Assembly: GCA_949126835.1 (NCBI GenBank)
Contig: OX421506.1
Span: forward strand, 17,180,447-17,244,446
Reading direction: 5' to 3'
Length of the DNA: 64,000 nt
Origin: Anisus vortex
Lineage: Eukaryota; Mollusca; Gastropoda; Planorbidae
Shown here: one piece after another, positions 1 to 16,300 of the stretch
Numbering within the stretch: the stretch's first letter is position 1
Layout: each line of letters starts with the position of its first letter
Program-made: the position numbers and the translations under genes
Notes under the pieces: model-generated
Database searches by the model: none
Told to the model about the DNA's origin: nothing
The model's input: only the letters and a program-made list of their open reading frames with translations

Positions 1-3000
1 GAGATATTGATATTTAACAGAGATATTGATATTCAACAGAGAGATATTGATAGTTCAACAGAGAGATATTGATATTTCAACAGAGAGATATTGATATTCA
101 ACAGAGAGATATTGATAGTTTAACAGAGAGATATTGATATTCAACAGAGAGATATTGATATTCAACAGAGAGATATTGATATTCAACAGAGAGATATTGA
201 TATTCAACAGAGAGATATTGATATTCAACAGAGAGATATTGATATTCAGCAGAGAGATATTGATATTCAACAGAGAGATATTGATATTCAACAGAGAGAT
301 ATTGATATTTAACAGAGAGATATTGATATTCAACAGAGAGATATTGATATTCAACAGAGAGATATTGATATTCAACGGAGAGATATTGATATTCAACAGA
401 GAGATATTGATATTCAACAGAGAGATATTGATATTCAACAGAGAGATATTGATATTCAACAGAGAGATATTGATAGTTTAACAGAGAGATATTGATATTC
501 AACAGAGAGATATTGATATTCAACAGAGAGATATTGATATTCAACAGAGAGATATTGATATTCAACAGAGAGATATTGATATTCAACAGAGAGATATTGA
601 TATTCAACAGAGAGATATTGATATTCAACAGAGAGATATTGATATTCAACAGAGAGATATTGATAGTTCAACAGAGAGATATTGATATTCAACAGAGAGA
701 TATTGATATTCAACGGAGAGATATTGATATTCAACAGAGAGATATTGATATTAAACAGAGATATTGATATTCAACAGAGAGATATTGATATTCAACAGAG
801 AGATATTGATATTCAACAGAGAGATATTGATATTCAACAGAGAGATATTGATATTTTAACTGAGAGATATTGATATTCAACAGAGAGATATTGATATTCA
901 ACAGAGAGATATTGATATTCAACAGAGAGATATTGATATTCAACAGGGAGATATTGATATTCAACAGGGAGATATTGATATTCAACAGAGAGATATTGAT
1001 ATTCAACAGAGAGATATTGATATTCAACAGGGAGATATTGATATTCAACAGAGAGATATTGATATTCAACAGAGAGATATTGATATTCAACAGAGAGATA
1101 TTGATATTCAACAGAGAGATATTGATATTCAACAGGGAGATATTGATATTCAACAGGGAGATATTGATATTCAACAGAGAGATATTGATATTCAACAGAG
1201 AGATATTGATATTCAACAGAGAGATATTGATATTCAACAGAGAGATATTGATATTTCAACTGAGAGATATTGATATTCAACAGAGAGATATTGATATTCA
1301 ACAGAGAGATATTGATATTCAACAGAGAGATATTGATATTCAACAGAGAGATATTGATATTCAACAGAGAGATATTGATAGTTCAACAGAGAGATATTGA
1401 TATTCAACAGAGAGATATTGATATTCAACAGAGAGATATTGATAGTTCAACAGAGAGATATTGATATTCAACAGAGAGATATTGATTATTAACAGAGAGA
1501 TATTGATATTCAACAGAGAGATATTGATATTCAACAGAGAGATATTGATATTCAACAGAGAGATATTGATATTCAACAGAGAGATATTGATATTCAACAG
1601 AGAGATATTGATATTCAACAGAGAGATATTGATATTCAACAGAGAGATATTGATAGTTCAACAGAGAGATATTGATATTCAACAGAGAGATATTGATTAT
1701 TAACAGAGATATATTGATAGTTCAACAGAGAGATATTGATATTCAACAGAGAGATATTGATATTCAACAGAGAAATATTGATATTCAACAGAGAGATATT
1801 GATATTCAACAGAGAGATATTGATATTCAACAGAGAGATATTGATATTCAACAGAGAGATATTGATATTCAACAGAGAGATATTGATATTCAACGGAGAG
1901 ATATTGATATTCAACGGAGAGATATTGATATTCAACAGAGAGATATTGATATTCAACAGAGAGATATTGATATTCAACAGAGAGATATTGATATTCAACA
2001 GAGAGATATTGATAGTTCAACAGAGAGATATTGATATTCAACAGAGAGATATTGATATTCAACAGAGAGATATTGATATTCAACAGAGAGATATTGATAT
2101 TCAACAGAGAGATATTGATATTCAACAGAGAGATATTGATATTTAACAGAGATATTGATATTCAACAGAGAGATATTGATAGTTCAACAGAGAGATATTG
2201 ATATTTCAACAGAGAGATATTGATATTCAACAGAGAGATATTGATAGTTTAACAGAGAGATATTGATATTCAACAGAGAGATATTGATATTCAACAGAGA
2301 GATATTGATATTCAACAGAGAGATATTGATATTCAACAGAGAGATATTGATATTCAGCAGAGAGATATTGATATTCAACAGAGAGATATTGATAGTTTAA
2401 CAGAGAGATATTGATATTCAACAGAGAGATATTGATATTCAACAGAGAGATATTGATATTCAACAGAGAGATATTGATATTCAACAGAGAGATATTGATA
2501 TTCAACGGAGAGATATTGATATTCAACAGAGAGATATTGATATTCAACAGAGAGATATTGATATTCAACAGAGAGATATTGATTATTAACAGAGAGATAT
2601 TGATATTCAACAGAGAGATATTGATATTCAACAGAGAGATATTGATATTCAACAGAGAGATATTGATATTCAACAGAGAGATATTGATATTCAACAGAGA
2701 GATATTGATATTCAACAGAGAGATATTGATATTCAACAGAGAGATATTGATAGTTCAACAGAGAGATATTGATAGTTCAACAGAGAGATATTGATATTCA
2801 ACAGAGAGATATTGATTATTAACAGAGAGATATTGATATTCAACAGAGAGATATTGATAATCAACAGAGAGATATTGATATTCAACAGAGAGATATTGAT
2901 ATTCAACAGAGAGATATTGATAGTTCAACAGAGAGATATTGATATTCAACAGAGAGATATTGATATTCAACAGAGAGATATTGATATTCAACAGAGAGAT

Positions 3001-3054
3001 ATTGATATTCAACAGAGAGATATTGATATTCAACAGAGAGATATTGATATTTAA
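1..3054. repeat. Higher-order repeat, copy A (about 3 kb)
   Basis: The order of variant 21-bp units in this stretch recurs in 3142-6048. The offset is 3141 bp at the left end, 2952 bp around 456-930 and 2994 bp from about 1234 onward. The changes in offset equal 9 and 2 whole units, so the copies differ by unit gains and losses. Shared markers include clusters of CAACAGGGAG units (about 937-1170) and the paired CAACGG units near 1900. Confidence 0.85.
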
Positions 3055-3141
3055 CAGAGATATTGATATTCAACAGAGAGATATTGATAGTTCAACAGAG
3101 AGATATTGATATTCAACAGAGAGATATTGATATTCAACAGA

Positions 3142-6048
3142 GAGATATTGATATTTAACAGAGATATTGATATTCAACAGAGAGATATTGATAGTTCAAC
3201 AGAGAGATATTGATATTTCAACAGAGAGATATTGATATTCAACAGAGAGATATTGATAGTTTAACAGAGAGATATTGATATTCAACAGAGAGATATTGAT
3301 ATTCAACAGAGAGATATTGATATTCAACGGAGAGATATTGATATTCAACAGAGAGATATTGATATTCAACAGAGAGATATTGATATTCAACAGAGAGATA
3401 TTGATATTCAACAGAGAGATATTGATAGTTTAACAGAGAGATATTGATATTCAACAGAGAGATATTGATATTCAACAGAGAGATATTGATATTCAACAGA
3501 GAGATATTGATATTCAACAGAGAGATATTGATATTCAACAGAGAGATATTGATATTCAACAGAGAGATATTGATATTCAACAGAGAGATATTGATATTCA
3601 ACAGAGAGATATTGATAGTTCAACAGAGAGATATTGATATTCAACAGAGAGATATTGATATTCAACGGAGAGATATTGATATTCAACAGAGAGATATTGA
3701 TATTAAACAGAGATATTGATATTCAACAGAGAGATATTGATATTCAACAGAGAGATATTGATATTCAACAGAGAGATATTGATATTCAACAGAGAGATAT
3801 TGATATTTTAACTGAGAGATATTGATATTCAACAGAGAGATATTGATATTCAACAGAGAGATATTGATATTCAACAGAGAGATATTGATATTCAACAGGG
3901 AGATATTGATATTCAACAGGGAGATATTGATATTCAACAGAGAGATATTGATATTCAACAGAGAGATATTGATATTCAACAGGGAGATATTGATATTCAA
4001 CAGAGAGATATTGATATTCAACAGAGAGATATTGATATTCAACAGAGAGATATTGATATTCAACAGAGAGATATTGATATTCAACAGGGAGATATTGATA
4101 TTCAACAGGGAGATATTGATATTCAACAGAGAGATATTGATATTCAACAGAGAGATATTGATATTCAACAGGGAGATATTGATATTCAACAGAGAGATAT
4201 TGATATTCAACAGAGAGATATTGATATTCAACAGAGAGATATTGATATTTCAACTGAGAGATATTGATATTCAACAGAGAGATATTGATATTCAACAGAG
4301 AGATATTGATATTCAACAGAGAGATATTGATATTCAACAGAGAGATATTGATATTCAACAGAGAGATATTGATAGTTCAACAGAGAGATATTGATATTCA
4401 ACAGAGAGATATTGATATTCAACAGAGAGATATTGATAGTTCAACAGAGAGATATTGATATTCAACAGAGAGATATTGATTATTAACAGAGAGATATTGA
4501 TATTCAACAGAGAGATATTGATATTCAACAGAGAGATATTGATATTCAACAGAGAGATATTGATATTCAACAGAGAGATATTGATATTCAACAGAGAGAT
4601 ATTGATATTCAACAGAGAGATATTGATATTCAACAGAGAGATATTGATAGTTCAACAGAGAGATATTGATATTCAACAGAGAGATATTGATTATTAACAG
4701 AGATATATTGATAGTTCAACAGAGAGATATTGATATTCAACAGAGAGATATTGATATTCAACAGAGAAATATTGATATTCAACAGAGAGATATTGATATT
4801 CAACAGAGAGATATTGATATTCAACAGAGAGATATTGATATTCAACAGAGAGATATTGATATTCAACAGAGAGATATTGATATTCAACGGAGAGATATTG
4901 ATATTCAACGGAGAGATATTGATATTCAACAGAGAGATATTGATATTCAACAGAGAGATATTGATATTCAACAGAGAGATATTGATATTCAACAGAGAGA
5001 TATTGATAGTTCAACAGAGAGATATTGATATTCAACAGAGAGATATTGATATTCAACAGAGAGATATTGATATTCAACAGAGAGATATTGATATTCAACA
5101 GAGAGATATTGATATTCAACAGAGAGATATTGATATTTAACAGAGATATTGATATTCAACAGAGAGATATTGATAGTTCAACAGAGAGATATTGATATTT
5201 CAACAGAGAGATATTGATATTCAACAGAGAGATATTGATAGTTTAACAGAGAGATATTGATATTCAACAGAGAGATATTGATATTCAACAGAGAGATATT
5301 GATATTCAACAGAGAGATATTGATATTCAACAGAGAGATATTGATATTCAGCAGAGAGATATTGATATTCAACAGAGAGATATTGATAGTTTAACAGAGA
5401 GATATTGATATTCAACAGAGAGATATTGATATTCAACAGAGAGATATTGATATTCAACAGAGAGATATTGATATTCAACAGAGAGATATTGATATTCAAC
5501 GGAGAGATATTGATATTCAACAGAGAGATATTGATATTCAACAGAGAGATATTGATATTCAACAGAGAGATATTGATTATTAACAGAGAGATATTGATAT
5601 TCAACAGAGAGATATTGATATTCAACAGAGAGATATTGATATTCAACAGAGAGATATTGATATTCAACAGAGAGATATTGATATTCAACAGAGAGATATT
5701 GATATTCAACAGAGAGATATTGATATTCAACAGAGAGATATTGATAGTTCAACAGAGAGATATTGATAGTTCAACAGAGAGATATTGATATTCAACAGAG
5801 AGATATTGATTATTAACAGAGAGATATTGATATTCAACAGAGAGATATTGATAATCAACAGAGAGATATTGATATTCAACAGAGAGATATTGATATTCAA
5901 CAGAGAGATATTGATAGTTCAACAGAGAGATATTGATATTCAACAGAGAGATATTGATATTCAACAGAGAGATATTGATATTCAACAGAGAGATATTGAT
6001 ATTCAACAGAGAGATATTGATATTCAACAGAGAGATATTGATATTTAA
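3142..6048. repeat. Higher-order repeat, copy B
   Basis: Second copy of the block seen at 1-3054, with the same string of variant units (CAACAGGGAG cluster at about 3890-4180, paired CAACGG at about 4890). Parts recur again further right: about 4419-5560 matches about 7773-8920 (offset 3354), 6086-6770 matches 9566-10250 (offset 3480), and 7773-8900 matches 10285-11400 (offset 2512). The array therefore grew by repeated multi-kilobase duplications. Confidence 0.8.
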
Positions 6049-9000
6049 CAGAGATATTGATATTCAACAGAGAGATATTGATAGTTCAACAGAGAGATAT
6101 TGATATTTCAACAGAGAGATATTGCTTTTCAACAGAGAGATATTGATAGTTTAACAGAGAGATATTGATATTCAACAGAGAGATATTGATATTCAACAGA
6201 GAGATATTGATATTCAACAGAGAGATATTGATATTCAACAGAGAGATATTGATATTCAGCAGTGAGATATTGATATTCAACAGAGAGATATTGATATTCA
6301 ACGGAGAGATATTGATATTCAACGGAGAGATATTGATATTCAACAGAGAGATATTGATATTCAACAGAGAGATATTGATATTCAACAGAGAGATATTGAT
6401 AGTTCAACAGAGAGATATTGATATTCAACAGAGAGATATTGATATTCAACAGAGAGATATTGATATTCAACAGAGAGATATTGATATTCAACAGAGAGAT
6501 ATTGATATTTAACAGAGATATTGATATTCAACAGAGAGATATTGATAGTTCAACAGAGAGATATTGATATTTCAACAGAGAGATATTGATATTCAACAGA
6601 GAGATATTGATAGTTTAACAGAGAGATATTGATATTCAACAGAGAGATATTGATATTCAACAGAGAGATATTGATATTCAACAGAGAGATATTGATATTC
6701 AGCAGAGAGATATTGATATTCAACAGAGAGATATTGATATTCAACAGAGATATATTGATATTCAACAGAGAGATATTGATAGTTCAACAGAGAGATATTG
6801 ATATTCAACAGAGAGATATTGATATTCAACAGAGAGATATTGATATTCAACAGAGAGATATTGATATTCAACAGAGAGATATTGATATTCAACAGAGAGA
6901 TATTGATAGTTTAACAGAGAGATATTGATATTCAACAGAGAGATATTGATATTCAACAGAGAGATATTGATATTTAACAGAGAGATATTGATATTCAACA
7001 GAGAGATATTGATATTCAACGGAGAGATATTGATATTCAACAGAGAGATATTGATATTCAACAGAGAGATATTGATATTCAACAGAGAGATATTGATATT
7101 CAACAGAGAGATATTGATATTCAACAGAGAGATATTGATATTCAACAGAGAGATATTGATATTCAACAGAGAGATATTGATATTCAACAGAGAGATATTG
7201 ATATTTAACAGAGATATTGATATTCAACAGAGAGATATTGATAGTTCAACAGAGAGATATTGATATTTCAACAGAGAGATATTGATATTCAACAGAGAGA
7301 TATTGATAGTTTAACAGAGAGATATTGATATTCAACAGAGAGATATTGATATTCAACAGAGAGATATTGATATTCAACAGAGAGATATTGATATTCAACA
7401 GAGAGATATTGATATTCAACAGAGAGATATTGATATTCAGCAGAGAGATATTGATATTCAACAAGAGATATTGATATTCAACAGAGAGATATTGATATTC
7501 AACAGAGAGATATTGATATTTAACAGAGAGATATTGATATTCAACAGAGAGATATTGATATTCAACAGAGAGATATTGATATTCAACGGAGAGATATTGA
7601 TATTCAACAGAGAGATATTGATATTCAACAGAGAGATATTGATATTCAACAGAGAGATATTGATATTCAACAGAGAGATATTGATAGTTTAACAGAGAGA
7701 TATTGATATTCAACAGAGAGATATTGATATTCAACAGAGAGATATTGATATTCAACAGAGAGATATTGATATTCAACAGAGAGATATTGATAGTTCAACA
7801 GAGAGATATTGATATTCAACAGAGAGATATTGATTATTAACAGAGAGATATTGATATTCAACAGAGAGATATTGATATTCAACAGAGAGATATTGATATT
7901 CAACAGAGAGATATTGATATTCAACAGAGAGATATTGATATTCAACAGAGAGATATTGATATTCAACAGAGAGATATTGATATTCAACAGAGAGATATTG
8001 ATAGTTCAACAGAGAGATATTGATATTCAACAGAGAGATATTGATTATTAACAGAGAGATATTGATAGTTCAACAGAGAGATATTGATATTCAACAGAGA
8101 GATATTGATATTCAACAGAGAAATATTGATATTCAACAGAGAGATATTGATATTCAACAGAGAGATATTGATATTCAACAGAGAGATATTGATATTCAAC
8201 AGAGAGATATTGATATTCAACAGAGAGATATTGATATTCAACGGAGAGATATTGATATTCAACGGAGAGATATTGATATTCAACAGAGAGATATTGATAT
8301 TCAACAGAGAGATATTGATATTCAACAGAGAGATATTGATATTCAACAGAGAGATATTGATAGTTCAACAGAGAGATATTGATATTCAACAGAGAGATAT
8401 TGATATTCAACAGAGAGATATTGATATTCAACAGAGAGATATTGATATTCAACAGAGAGATATTGATATTCAACAGAGAGATATTGATATTTAACAGAGA
8501 TATTGATATTCAACAGAGAGATATTGATAGTTCAACAGAGAGATATTGATATTTCAACAGAGAGATATTGATATTCAACAGAGAGATATTGATAGTTTAA
8601 CAGAGAGATATTGATATTCAACAGAGAGATATTGATATTCAACAGAGAGATATTGATATTCAACAGAGAGATATTGATATTCAACAGAGAGATATTGATA
8701 TTCAGCAGAGAGATATTGATATTCAACAGAGAGATATTGATAGTTTAACAGAGAGATATTGATATTCAACAGAGAGATATTGATATTCAACAGAGAGATA
8801 TTGATATTCAACAGAGAGATATTGATATTCAACAGAGAGATATTGATATTCAACGGAGAGATATTGATATTCAACAGAGAGATATTGATATTCAACAGAG
8901 AGATATTGATATTTAACAGAGAGATATTGATTATTAACAGAGAGATATTGATATTCAACAGAGAGATATTGATATTCAACAGAGAGATATTGATATTCAA

Positions 9001-12000
9001 CAGAGAGATATTGATATTCAACAGAGAGATATTGATATTCAACAGAGAGATATTGATATTCAACAGAGAGATATTGATATTCAACAGAGAGATATTGATA
9101 TTCAACAGAGAGATATTGATAGTTCAACAGAGAGATATTGATAGTTCAACAGAGAGATATTGATATTCAACAGAGAGATATTGATTATTAACAGAGAGAT
9201 ATTGATATTCAACAGAGAGATATTGATATTCAACAGAGAGATATTGATATTCAACAGAGAGATATTGATATTCAACAGAGAGATATTGATATTCAACAGA
9301 GAGATATTGATATTCGACAGAGAGATATTGATATTCAACAGAGAGATATTGATATTCAACAGAGAGATATTGATATTCAACAGAGAGATATTGATAGTTC
9401 AACAGAGAGATATTGATATTCAACAGAGAGATATTGATATTCAACAGAGAGATATTGATATTCAACAGAGAGATATTGATATTCAACAGAGAGATATTGA
9501 TATTCAACAGAGAGATATTGATATTTAACAGAGATATTGATATTCAACAGAGAGATATTGATAGTTCAACAGAGAGATATTGATATTTCAACAGAGAGAT
9601 ATTGCTTTTCAACAGAGAGATATTGATAGTTTAACAGAGAGATATTGATATTCAACAGAGAGATATTGATATTCAACAGAGAGATATTGATATTCAACAG
9701 AGAGATATTGATATTCAACAGAGAGATATTGATATTCAGCAGTGAGATATTGATATTCAACAGAGAGATATTGATATTCAACGGAGAGATATTGATATTC
9801 AACGGAGAGATATTGATATTCAACAGAGAGATATTGATATTCAACAGAGAGATATTGATATTCAACAGAGAGATATTGATAGTTCAACAGAGAGATATTG
9901 ATATTCAACAGAGAGATATTGATATTCAACAGAGAGATATTGATATTCAACAGAGAGATATTGATATTCAACAGAGAGATATTGATATTTAACAGAGATA
10001 TTGATATTCAACAGAGAGATATTGATAGTTCAACAGAGAGATATTGATATTTCAACAGAGAGATATTGATATTCAACAGAGAGATATTGATAGTTTAACA
10101 GAGAGATATTGATATTCAACAGAGAGATATTGATATTCAACAGAGAGATATTGATATTCAACAGAGAGATATTGATATTCAGCAGAGAGATATTGATATT
10201 CAACAGAGAGATATTGATATTCAACAGAGAGATATTGATAGTTCAACAGAGAGATATTGATATTCAACAGAGAGATATTGATATTCAACAGAGAGATATT
10301 GATAGTTCAACAGAGAGATATTGATATTCAACAGAGAGATATTGATTATTAACAGAGAGATATTGATATTCAACAGAGAGATATTGATATTCAACAGAGA
10401 GATATTGATATTCAACAGAGAGATATTGATATTCAACAGAGAGATATTGATATTCAACAGAGAGATATTGATATTCAACAGAGAGATATTGATATTCAAC
10501 AGAGAGATATTGATAGTTCAACAGAGAGATATTGATATTCAACAGAGAGATATTGATTATTAACAGAGAGATATTGATAGTTCAACAGAGAGATATTGAT
10601 ATTCAACAGAGAGATATTGATATTCAACAGAGAAATATTGATATTCAACAGAGAGATATTGATATTCAACAGAGAGATATTGATATTCAACAGAGAGATA
10701 TTGATATTCAACAGAGAGATATTGATATTCAACAGAGAGATATTGATATTCAACGGAGAGATATTGATATTCAACGGAGAGATATTGATATTCAACAGAG
10801 AGATATTGATATTCAACAGAGAGATATTGATATTCAACAGAGAGATATTGATATTCAACAGAGAGATATTGATAGTTCAACAGAGAGATATTGATATTCA
10901 ACAGAGAGATATTGATATTCAACAGAGAGATATTGATATTCAACAGAGAGATATTGATATTCAACAGAGAGATATTGATATTCAACAGAGAGATATTGAT
11001 ATTTAACAGAGATATTGATATTCAACAGAGAGATATTGATAGTTCAACAGAGAGATATTGATATTTCAACAGAGAGATATTGATATTCAACAGAGAGATA
11101 TTGATAGTTTAACAGAGAGATATTGATATTCAACAGAGAGATATTGATATTCAACAGAGAGATATTGATATTCAACAGAGAGATATTGATATTCAGCAGA
11201 GAGATATTGATATTCAACAGAGAGATATTGATAGTTTAACAGAGAGATATTGATATTCAACAGAGAGATATTGATATTCAACAGAGAGATATTGATATTC
11301 AACAGAGAGATATTGATATTTAACAGAGAGATATTGATATTCAACGGAGAGATATTGATATTCAACAGAGAGATATTGATATTCAACAGAGAGATATTGA
11401 TATTCAACAGAGAGATATTGATATTCAACAGAGAGATATTGATATTCAACAGAGAGATATTGATATTCAACAGAGAGATATTGATATTCAACAGAGAGAT
11501 ATTGATATTCAACAGAGAGATATTGATAGTTCAACAGAGAGATATTGATAGTTCAACAGAGAGATATTGATATTCAACAGAGAGATATTGATTATTAACA
11601 GAGAGATATTGATATTCAACAGAGAGATATTGATATTCAACAGAGAGATATTGATATTCAACAGAGAGATATTGATATTCAACAGAGAGATATTGATATT
11701 CAACAGAGAGATATTGATATTCAACAGAGAGATATTGATATTCGACAGAGAGATATTGATATTCAACAGAGAGATATTGATATTCAACAGAGAGATATTG
11801 ATAGTTCAACAGAGAGATATTGATATTCAACAGAGAGATATTGATATTCAACAGAGAGATATTGATATTCAACAGAGAGATATTGATAGTTCAACAGAGA
11901 GATATTGATATTCAACAGAGAGATATTGATATTTAACAGAGAGATATTGATATTCAACAGAGAGATATTGATAGTTCAACAGAGAGATATTGATATTCAA

Positions 12001-12630
12001 CAGAGAGATATTGATATTCAACAGAGAGATATTGATAGTTTAACAGAGAGATATTGATATTTCAACAGAGAGATATTGCTATTCAACAGAGAGATATTGA
12101 TAGTTTAACAGAGAGATATTGATATTCAACAGAGAGATATTGATATTCAACAGAGAGATATTGATATTCAACAGAGAGATATTGATATTCAACAGAGAGA
12201 TATTGATATTCAGCAGAGAGATATTGATATTCAACAGAGAGATATTGATAGTTAACAGAGAGATATTGATATTCAACAGAGAGATATTGATATTCAACAG
12301 AGAGATATTGATATTCAACAGAGAGATATTGATATTCAACAGAGAGATATTGATATTCAACAGAGAGATATTGATATCCAACAGAGAGATATTGATATTC
12401 AACAGAGAGATATTGATATTCAACAGAGAGATATTGATTATTAACAGAGAGATATTGATATTCAACAGAGAGATATTGATATTCAACAGAGAGATATTGA
12501 TATCCAACAGAGAGATATTGATATTCAACAGAGAGATATTGATATTCAACAGAGAGATATTGATATTCAACAGAGAGATATTGATATTCAACAGAGAGAT
12601 ATTGATAGTTCAACAGAGAGATATTGATAT

Positions 12631-13306
12631 TGTCATGTATATTGTTTTTCCAAGAATTGGAACACGCAATGTTTATTCTCCTCTCTCTCTCTTTTCTTAC
12701 TACACGCGATATTAGGACGTTTAGTAGGAAAACGAAAGGTTCTAGGTAATGCTGGGATTCTGTTTTGATCTCAAATTCTCAGAGTCTGGGAACGACTCAT
12801 TATTTAATAGGGGAAGTTCATATCGTTTTGTTATGAGTTTTGTAATGTTACCATGATTTTCACCCCTACTGGTAGTGGGTCTGTCCCTTGCACCACTCGG
12901 ATAGTATTTAATGATTTGTTTTGTCTGAAAGACAGAGAGTTTCAAAATATTGTTCTTTTGAGAACGTTTGTGTTTGCACTATTTTATTCTAACTGTACAT
13001 AATAGATATATTGTATATATTGAACATACCACCTGAAATAAACTATCAACAACAGTTACACTGAAGCTTCCTTGTCAAATTACTATCCTATTGTGTTGAA
13101 TACATTACTATAAGATTTATCTACTACCATAATATACAAGAAAGGAAATGTTGGAATACAAATACTGAATTTGAGCCCAGGACTATAAGAAGAGTTCGTG
13201 TAATACTGAAACATAACTACTAATAATTAAAGTCTCCCCTAGGACTAACGAGAATTATCAGCAAGATCTACACAGCTCTGGCCACAAGGGGATTGTGGAC
13301 GTAACA
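12631..13306 (+). mobile_element. Solo LTR of the gypsy-type element
   Basis: 676 bp, TG...CA ended (TGTCATG...GTAACA) and nearly identical to the two LTRs of the element at 16477-23190. Visible differences are a few bases, for example CTGTTTTGATC here against CTGTGTTGATC in both others. It is flanked on both sides by ATAT and then satellite, with no internal retrotransposon sequence. It carries an AATAAA at 13037-13042 and a 15-bp dyad TTCCAAGAATTGGAA at 12648-12662. Product of LTR-LTR recombination. Confidence 0.95.
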
Positions 13307-16300
13307 ATATTCAACAGAGAGATATTGATTATTAACAGAGAGATATTGATATTCAACAGAGAGATATTGATATTCAACAGAGAGATATTGATATTCAACA
13401 GAGAGATATTGATATTCAACAGAGATATATTGATATTCAACAGAGAGATATTGATAGTTCAACAGAGAGATATTGATATTCAACAGAGAGATATTGATAT
13501 TCAACAGAGAGATATTGATATTCAACAGAGAGATATTGATATTCAACAGAGAGATATTGATATTCAACAGAGAGATATTGATAGTTTAACAGAGATATTG
13601 ATATTCAACAGAGAGATATTGATATTCAACAGAGAGATATTGATATTCAACAGAGAGATATTGATATTCAACAGAGAGATATTGATGTTCAACGGAGAGA
13701 TATTGATATTCAACAGAGAGATATTGATATTCAACAGAGAGATATTGATATTCAACAGAGAGATATTGATATTCAACAGAGAGATATTGATATTCAACAG
13801 AGAGATATTGATAGTTCAACAGAGAAATATTGATATTCAACAGAGAGATATTGATTATTAACAGAGAGATATTGATATTCAACAGAGAGATATTGATATT
13901 CAACAGAGAGATATTGATATTCAACAGAGAGATATTGATATTCAACAGAGATATATTGATATTCAACAGAGAGATATTGATAGTTCAACAGAGAGATATT
14001 GATATTCAACAGAGAGATATTGATATTCAACAGAGAGATATTGATATTCAACAGAGAGATATTGATATTCAACAGAGAGATATTGATATTCAACAGAGAG
14101 ATATTGATAGTTTAACAGAGAGATATTGATATTCAACAGAGAGATATTGATATTCAACAGAGAGATATTGATATTTAACAGAGAGATATTGATATTCAAC
14201 AGAGAGATATTGATATTCAACGGAGAGATATTGATATTCAACGGAGAGATATTGATATTCAACAGAGAGATATTGATATTCAACAGAGAGATATTGATAT
14301 TCAACAGAGAGATATTGATAGTTCAACAGAGAGATATTGATATTCAACAGAGAGATATTGATATTCAACAGAGAGATATTGATATTCAACAGAGAGATAT
14401 TGATATTCAACAGAGAGATATTGATATTTAACAGAGATATTGATATTCAACAGAGAGATATTGATAGTTCAACAGAGAGATATTGATATTTCAACAGAGA
14501 GATATTGATAGTTCAACAGAGAGATATTGATAGTTTAACAGAGAGATATTGATATTCAACAGAGAGATATTGATATTCAACAGAGAGATATTGATATTCA
14601 ACAGAGAGATATTGATATTCAACAGAGAGATATTGATATTCAGCAGAGAGATATTGATATTCAACAGAGAGATATTGATATTCAACAGAGAGATATTGAT
14701 AGTTCAACAGAGAGATATTGATATTCAACAGAGAGATATTGATATTCAACAGAGAGATATTGATATTCAACAGAGAGATATTGATAGTTCAACAGAGAGA
14801 TATTGATATTCAACAGAGAGATATTGATTATTAACAGAGAGATATTGATATTCAACAGAGAGATATTGATATTCAACAGAGAGATATTGATATTCAACAG
14901 AGAGATATTGATATTCAACAGAGAGATATTGATATTCAACAGAGAGATATTGATATTCAACAGAGAGATATTGATATTCAACAGAGAGATATTGATAGTT
15001 CAACAGAGAGATATTGATATTCAACAGAGAGATATTGATTATTAACAGAGAGATATTGATATTCAACAGAGAGATATTGATATTCAACAGAGAGATATTG
15101 ATATTTAACAGAGATATTGATATTCAACAGAGAGATATTGATAGTTCAACAGAGAGATATTGATATTTCAACAGAGAGATATTGATATTCAACAGAGAGA
15201 TATTGATAGTTTAACAGAGAGATATTGATATTCAACGGAGAGATATTGATATTCAACAGAGAGATATTGATATTCAACAGAGAGATATTGATATTCAACA
15301 GAGAGATATTGATATTCAACAGAGAGATATTGATATTCAACAGAGAGATATTGATATTCAACAGAGAGATATTGATATTCAACAGAGAGATATTGATATT
15401 CAACAGAGAGATATTGATATTCAACAGAGAGATATTGATAGTTCAACAGAGAGATATTGATAGTTCAACAGAGAGATATTGATATTCAACAGAGAGATAT
15501 TGATTATTAACAGAGAGATATTGATATTCAACAGAGAGATATTGATATTCAACAGAGAGATATTGATATTCAACAGAGAGATATTGATATTCAACAGAGA
15601 GATATTGATATTCAACAGAGAGATATTGATATTCAACAGAGAGATATTGATATTCGACAGAGAGATATTGATATTCAACAGAGAGATATTGATATTCAAC
15701 AGAGAGATATTGATAGTTCAACAGAGAGATATTGATATTCAACAGAGAGATATTGATATTCAACAGAGAGATATTGATATTCAACAGAGAGATATTGATA
15801 TTCAACAGAGAGATATTGATATTCAACAGAGAGATATTGATATTTAACAGAGATATTGATATTCAACAGAGAGATATTGATAGTTCAACAGAGAGATATT
15901 GATATTTCAACAGAGAGATATTGCTATTCAACAGAGAGATATTGATAGTTTAACAGAGAGATATTGATATTCAACAGAGAGATATTGATATTCAACAGAG
16001 AGATATTGATATTCAACAGAGAGATATTGATATTCAACAGAGAGATATTGATATTCAGCAGAGAGATATTGATATTCAACAGAGAGATATTGATAGTTTA
16101 ACAGAGAGATATTGATATTCAACAGAGAGATATTGATATTCAACAGAGAGATATTGATATTCAACAGAGAGATATTGATATTCAACAGAGAGATATTGAT
16201 ATTCAACAGAGAGATATTGATATCCAACAGAGAGATATTGATATTCAACAGAGAGATATTGATATTCAACAGAGAGATATTGATTATTAACAGAGAGATA

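Larger units (their letters stand above)
1..12630. repeat. 21-bp satellite array, block I (about 600 units)
   Basis: Tandem repeat with consensus unit GATATTCAACAGAGAGATAT plus T (21 bp). Recurrent variant units are seen: 22-mers starting GATAGTTCAACAG, GATATTTCAACAG or GATAGTTTAACAG; a GATTATTAACAG form; a 19-bp form GATATTTAACAGAGATATT; and point variants CAACGG, CAGCAG, CAACAGGG, TATCCAAC and TTCGACAG. The array starts before the window and ends at the TG of an LTR. Because 21 is a multiple of three and the unit has no stop in several frames, long ORFs appear on both strands; the 22-bp and 19-bp units break them, so I do not call them genes. There is no other sequence in this stretch. Confidence 0.98.

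Noticed and set aside
55..12613. Dozens of overlapping ORFs on both strands with heptad-like repeats (NINISLL, YQYLSVE, IFNREIL, QQRDIDI)
   Set aside because: They follow from a 21-bp unit without stops in most frames. Single-base unit-length variants break them at random, frames overlap on both strands, and there is no consistent start or splice context.
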